Source of the DNA: an uncultured Paracoccaceae bacterium
GTDB lineage: Bacteria; Pseudomonadota; Alphaproteobacteria; Rhodobacterales; Rhodobacteraceae
Direction of reading: 5' to 3'
Length of the DNA: 64,000 nt
Assembly (NCBI GenBank): GCA_947487205.1
Contig: CANKVU010000005.1
Coordinates: forward strand, 117,605-181,604
Below the pieces are notes generated by a model. It had not been told where the DNA came from and made no database searches. It worked only from the letters and a program-made list of their open reading frames with translations. This document shows, piece by piece, positions 62,415 through 64,000 of the stretch. Position 1 is the first letter of the stretch. Every line of letters starts with the position of its first letter. Made by a program: the position numbers and the translations under genes.

Positions 62415-62614
62415 GCGGTCTCCGTTGGGTTCGGGGTTGCATGACGGCATCGGTCGGCCGGATAGTGTAGGCGAATTTCTCCAGCATCGTCAGAAGGTTC
62501 CCCCCGCTCTCGCTGCATCAGCCGCACCAGCCCGAGGGCGAGCAGCCCGCACAATTCGACGCGGCGCTCGGTGGCGGTCATCTGAGAGGGCGGCAGTGGA
62601 TTGGGGCGTTTCAT
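62411..62614 (-). CDS. Small protein at the head of the recombinase module
   Basis: A 67-residue protein. The opening MKRPNPLPPSQMTATERRVE and the helix LCGLLALGLVRLMQRE, then EIRLHYPADRCRHATPN, follow a pattern that recurs before DUF2924 genes in alphaproteobacterial islands. Function unknown. It overlaps the DUF2924 gene by 4 nt, making a four-gene coupled unit. An in-frame upstream extension of 20 residues is less likely. Confidence 0.7.
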   Translation of the reverse strand: MKRPNPLPPSQMTATERRVELCGLLALGLVRLMQRERGEPSDDAGEIRLHYPADRCRHATPNPTETA

Positions 62615-62733
62615 GCGAGCAAGTCCGTGTTGGCTTGCCCTGCCTCTACTCAGCCGATCCGAGAAACGTCCCACAGGGAAAGGTGGCGGTTATGCGAAAG
62701 GCCGGACTCGACTCATGGTTGATCAATCGTTTA

Positions 62734-62748
62734 GAACATAATCAGAAC
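62734..62748. promoter_or_regulatory. Candidate LexA (SOS) box in the island
   Basis: GAACATAATCAGAAC matches GAAC-N7-GAAC exactly. It covers a -10-like CATAAT (62737-62742) and lies between the divergent recombinase module and the unrecognised gene starting at 62775, 26 nt before that start codon. Confidence 0.6.
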
Positions 62749-62774
62749 ATGCCGGCCATTTGCGAGGTATTCCC

Positions 62775-63926
62775 GTGGGTTCCGATCTCAAGAAATTTGT
62801 TAATCCGAAGTTTCTCAAAACCATTGATCCGGTCCTGATGCGGGTTTTGTTCGTTCGGCACTTCGGCGAGGATGAACTGCCTGTGTCATTCGAGGGAGAG
62901 GCCCCAACCATTCGGGCAGCTCTGGCGGCGCATTTTGAGGGAACCGTTGCTGGCTGGAACGCCGGAATGGTCGCCGATTTGCATCGGGTTGCCGAGCTTG
63001 GAACCAGCGAGGGCATGCAGCTTATTCTGAACGAGGCCCGTCGTCGTGGCGTGGTTCTCTATCCCGAGCCCGACCCTGACGACGCCGAGGCAGCACCCAT
63101 GCGCCATGATCCCAAACACGTCGCGCTGCACACCTATCTGCTGCATCACCGCGTTTTCGAGGCAGCAGCCGACTTTCATGCCCTGCGTGCGCCGACATCG
63201 CCTGCGGAGTTCCGCGGCCCAGAGCGAGACGTGGGTGCGGACCTGACTGAAGAAATGACCGAGGCTTTCAAGGCCGCGGTGATCATTCTGTTTTCGCAGG
63301 ACCTGCAGGGTCAATATTGCCGCCTTGGGCCTTATGAGGAAGACGGCGAAATCAACCTGGTGATCAGCCACGGCGCGCAAGTGACCACAACGCCGGTGGT
63401 CACCGGGGATCGCGAAGAGATCATCACACTTCGCGCGGTCAAATATGCGGTGCTGCGGTACTCCCCGGTGGAGGGGCGCCTGTTCGTGGGCGGCGTCGTC
63501 AAGGCGCAGCAAGGCGAGATCGCCGAGCTTTTCGCCCGGCATATCCTGAGGCGGCCGGGCTTCTTCTCGGGGCGGGACGCGCGCGATCTCTATACGCTCG
63601 ATCCGATCAGCGATGCCGGGCCCGATTTCGCGTTCCAGCATCGCTATGACGAGTCCATCAAGGAGGTCCGGATCGTTGCCGCTGCCGCTGACCTCTTCGA
63701 GCGGGATGAGGAGGATCAGCGCTGGAGACATGTGCGTAGTTGGGAATCGAAAGACGCGTCCGGCGGCGCGCTGACGCATTTCCGGGGCAGTGAGGTGCGG
63801 TTCGGCCGGGGCTGGCGGTTGGGCGAGATCACCTTCCGGGTCGCATTCGAAACCGGCGCAAAGCGACCGGCACAGGTCACTGTGCGGCTGAAGCCGCCGG
63901 GGACGCTCGCCTTCCGCCGGACGTGA
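62775..63926 (+). CDS. Unrecognised island protein, possibly SOS-controlled
   Basis: A 383-residue soluble protein I cannot assign. The first ~75 residues are helical (VNPKFLKTIDPVLMRVLFVR, HFEGTVAGWNAGMV). The middle has TEEMTEAFKAAVIILFSQDLQG and the rest is rich in beta strands with many acidic residues and VISHGAQVTTTPVV, EGRLFVGGVVKAQQGEIA, LFARHILRRPGFFSG. No signal peptide, TM helix, Walker motif or nuclease motif was found. GTG start at 62775 follows GAGG by 7 nt; an upstream TTG at 62760 is possible. A LexA-type box overlaps its promoter. It may head an operon that continues past the window. Confidence 0.75.
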   Translation: MGSDLKKFVNPKFLKTIDPVLMRVLFVRHFGEDELPVSFEGEAPTIRAALAAHFEGTVAGWNAGMVADLHRVAELGTSEGMQLILNEARRRGVVLYPEPDPDDAEAAPMRHDPKHVALHTYLLHHRVFEAAADFHALRAPTSPAEFRGPERDVGADLTEEMTEAFKAAVIILFSQDLQGQYCRLGPYEEDGEINLVISHGAQVTTTPVVTGDREEIITLRAVKYAVLRYSPVEGRLFVGGVVKAQQGEIAELFARHILRRPGFFSGRDARDLYTLDPISDAGPDFAFQHRYDESIKEVRIVAAAADLFERDEEDQRWRHVRSWESKDASGGALTHFRGSEVRFGRGWRLGEITFRVAFETGAKRPAQVTVRLKPPGTLAFRRT

Positions 63927-64000
63927 ACCGCCCCGGCTTACCCGGAGGGCGTTTCGTCCAACGCGTCATGCGACGTTATCGATTGGCTGGACCTGTTCAA

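Noticed and set aside
63923..64000. Possible start (GTG in a GTGA overlap) of a further gene at the window end
   Set aside because: Only 26 codons are visible, with no ribosome site and no recognisable sequence; not enough to call.
1..64000. CRISPR arrays, rRNA genes and insertion sequences
   Set aside because: No regularly spaced direct repeats, rRNA signature stretches, transposase genes or terminal inverted repeats were seen anywhere in the window.

Overview
The window is high-G+C DNA from an alphaproteobacterium, most likely a marine member of the Rhodobacteraceae (roseobacter type). Evidence: C4-pathway 5-aminolevulinate synthase (HemA), an F1-ATPase zeta-type inhibitor (DUF1476) beside purC, an Entner-Doudoroff edd-eda pair, a Tat-exported TRAP transporter, a DMSP-lyase-like cupin, a VPLPA-type sorting tail on a secreted esterase, DUF1638 beside a corrinoid protein, lipoyl domains on both E2 and E3 of pyruvate dehydrogenase, and a PIN protein of a type first named in Rhodobacter. 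There is no rRNA and no CRISPR array.

Layout. 0-9.4 kb: 5' part of leuA with a Leu-codon leader, an OmpA lipoprotein, an Ada-type repair protein, nth-pfkB, then a methionine-synthesis neighbourhood (DUF1638, small membrane protein, corrinoid protein, and across two unrelated genes the homocysteine methyltransferase bmt). 9.5-11.7 kb: purC-purS-nucleotidase-purQ. 11.8-14.9 kb: DctB/DctD-type two-component system. 15.2-18.7 kb: rne and a lysozyme-like exported protein. 18.8-25.3 kb: TRAP transporter, amidase, small membrane protein, PQQ-type sugar dehydrogenase and dihaem cytochrome c in one direction. 25.3-28.9 kb: GNAT acetyltransferase, then a coupled dipeptidase, DMSP-lyase-like cupin and nucleoside hydrolase operon. 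29-34.7 kb: hemA, rodZ-like gene, ispG, A-type Fe-S carrier, hisH, hisB. 35-40.9 kb: aceE-aceF-lpdA. 41-43.5 kb: modABC. 43.5-52.9 kb: lysC, psiE-like gene, flavin reductase, tatABC, AAA ATPase, eda-edd, rRNA methyltransferase and PIN protein.

At 53.0 kb a tRNA-Ser(GGA) with a strong terminator marks the left edge of an accessory region that runs to the end of the window. It holds a DUF6429 pair, a type III restriction-modification system (mod-res), a four-gene module around a serine recombinase in which each gene overlaps the next by 4 bp, and a divergent unrecognised gene. Base composition in the island is more AT-rich, most clearly in the target-recognition part of mod.

Regulatory signals stand out. 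leuA appears to be controlled by a leader peptide with four consecutive Leu codons. Two sites match the alphaproteobacterial LexA box GTTC-N7-GTTC: one in the promoter of a PA0069-type radical SAM gene, and one between the recombinase module and the unrecognised island gene. The DctD-like regulator lacks the GAFTGA loop that contacts sigma-54.
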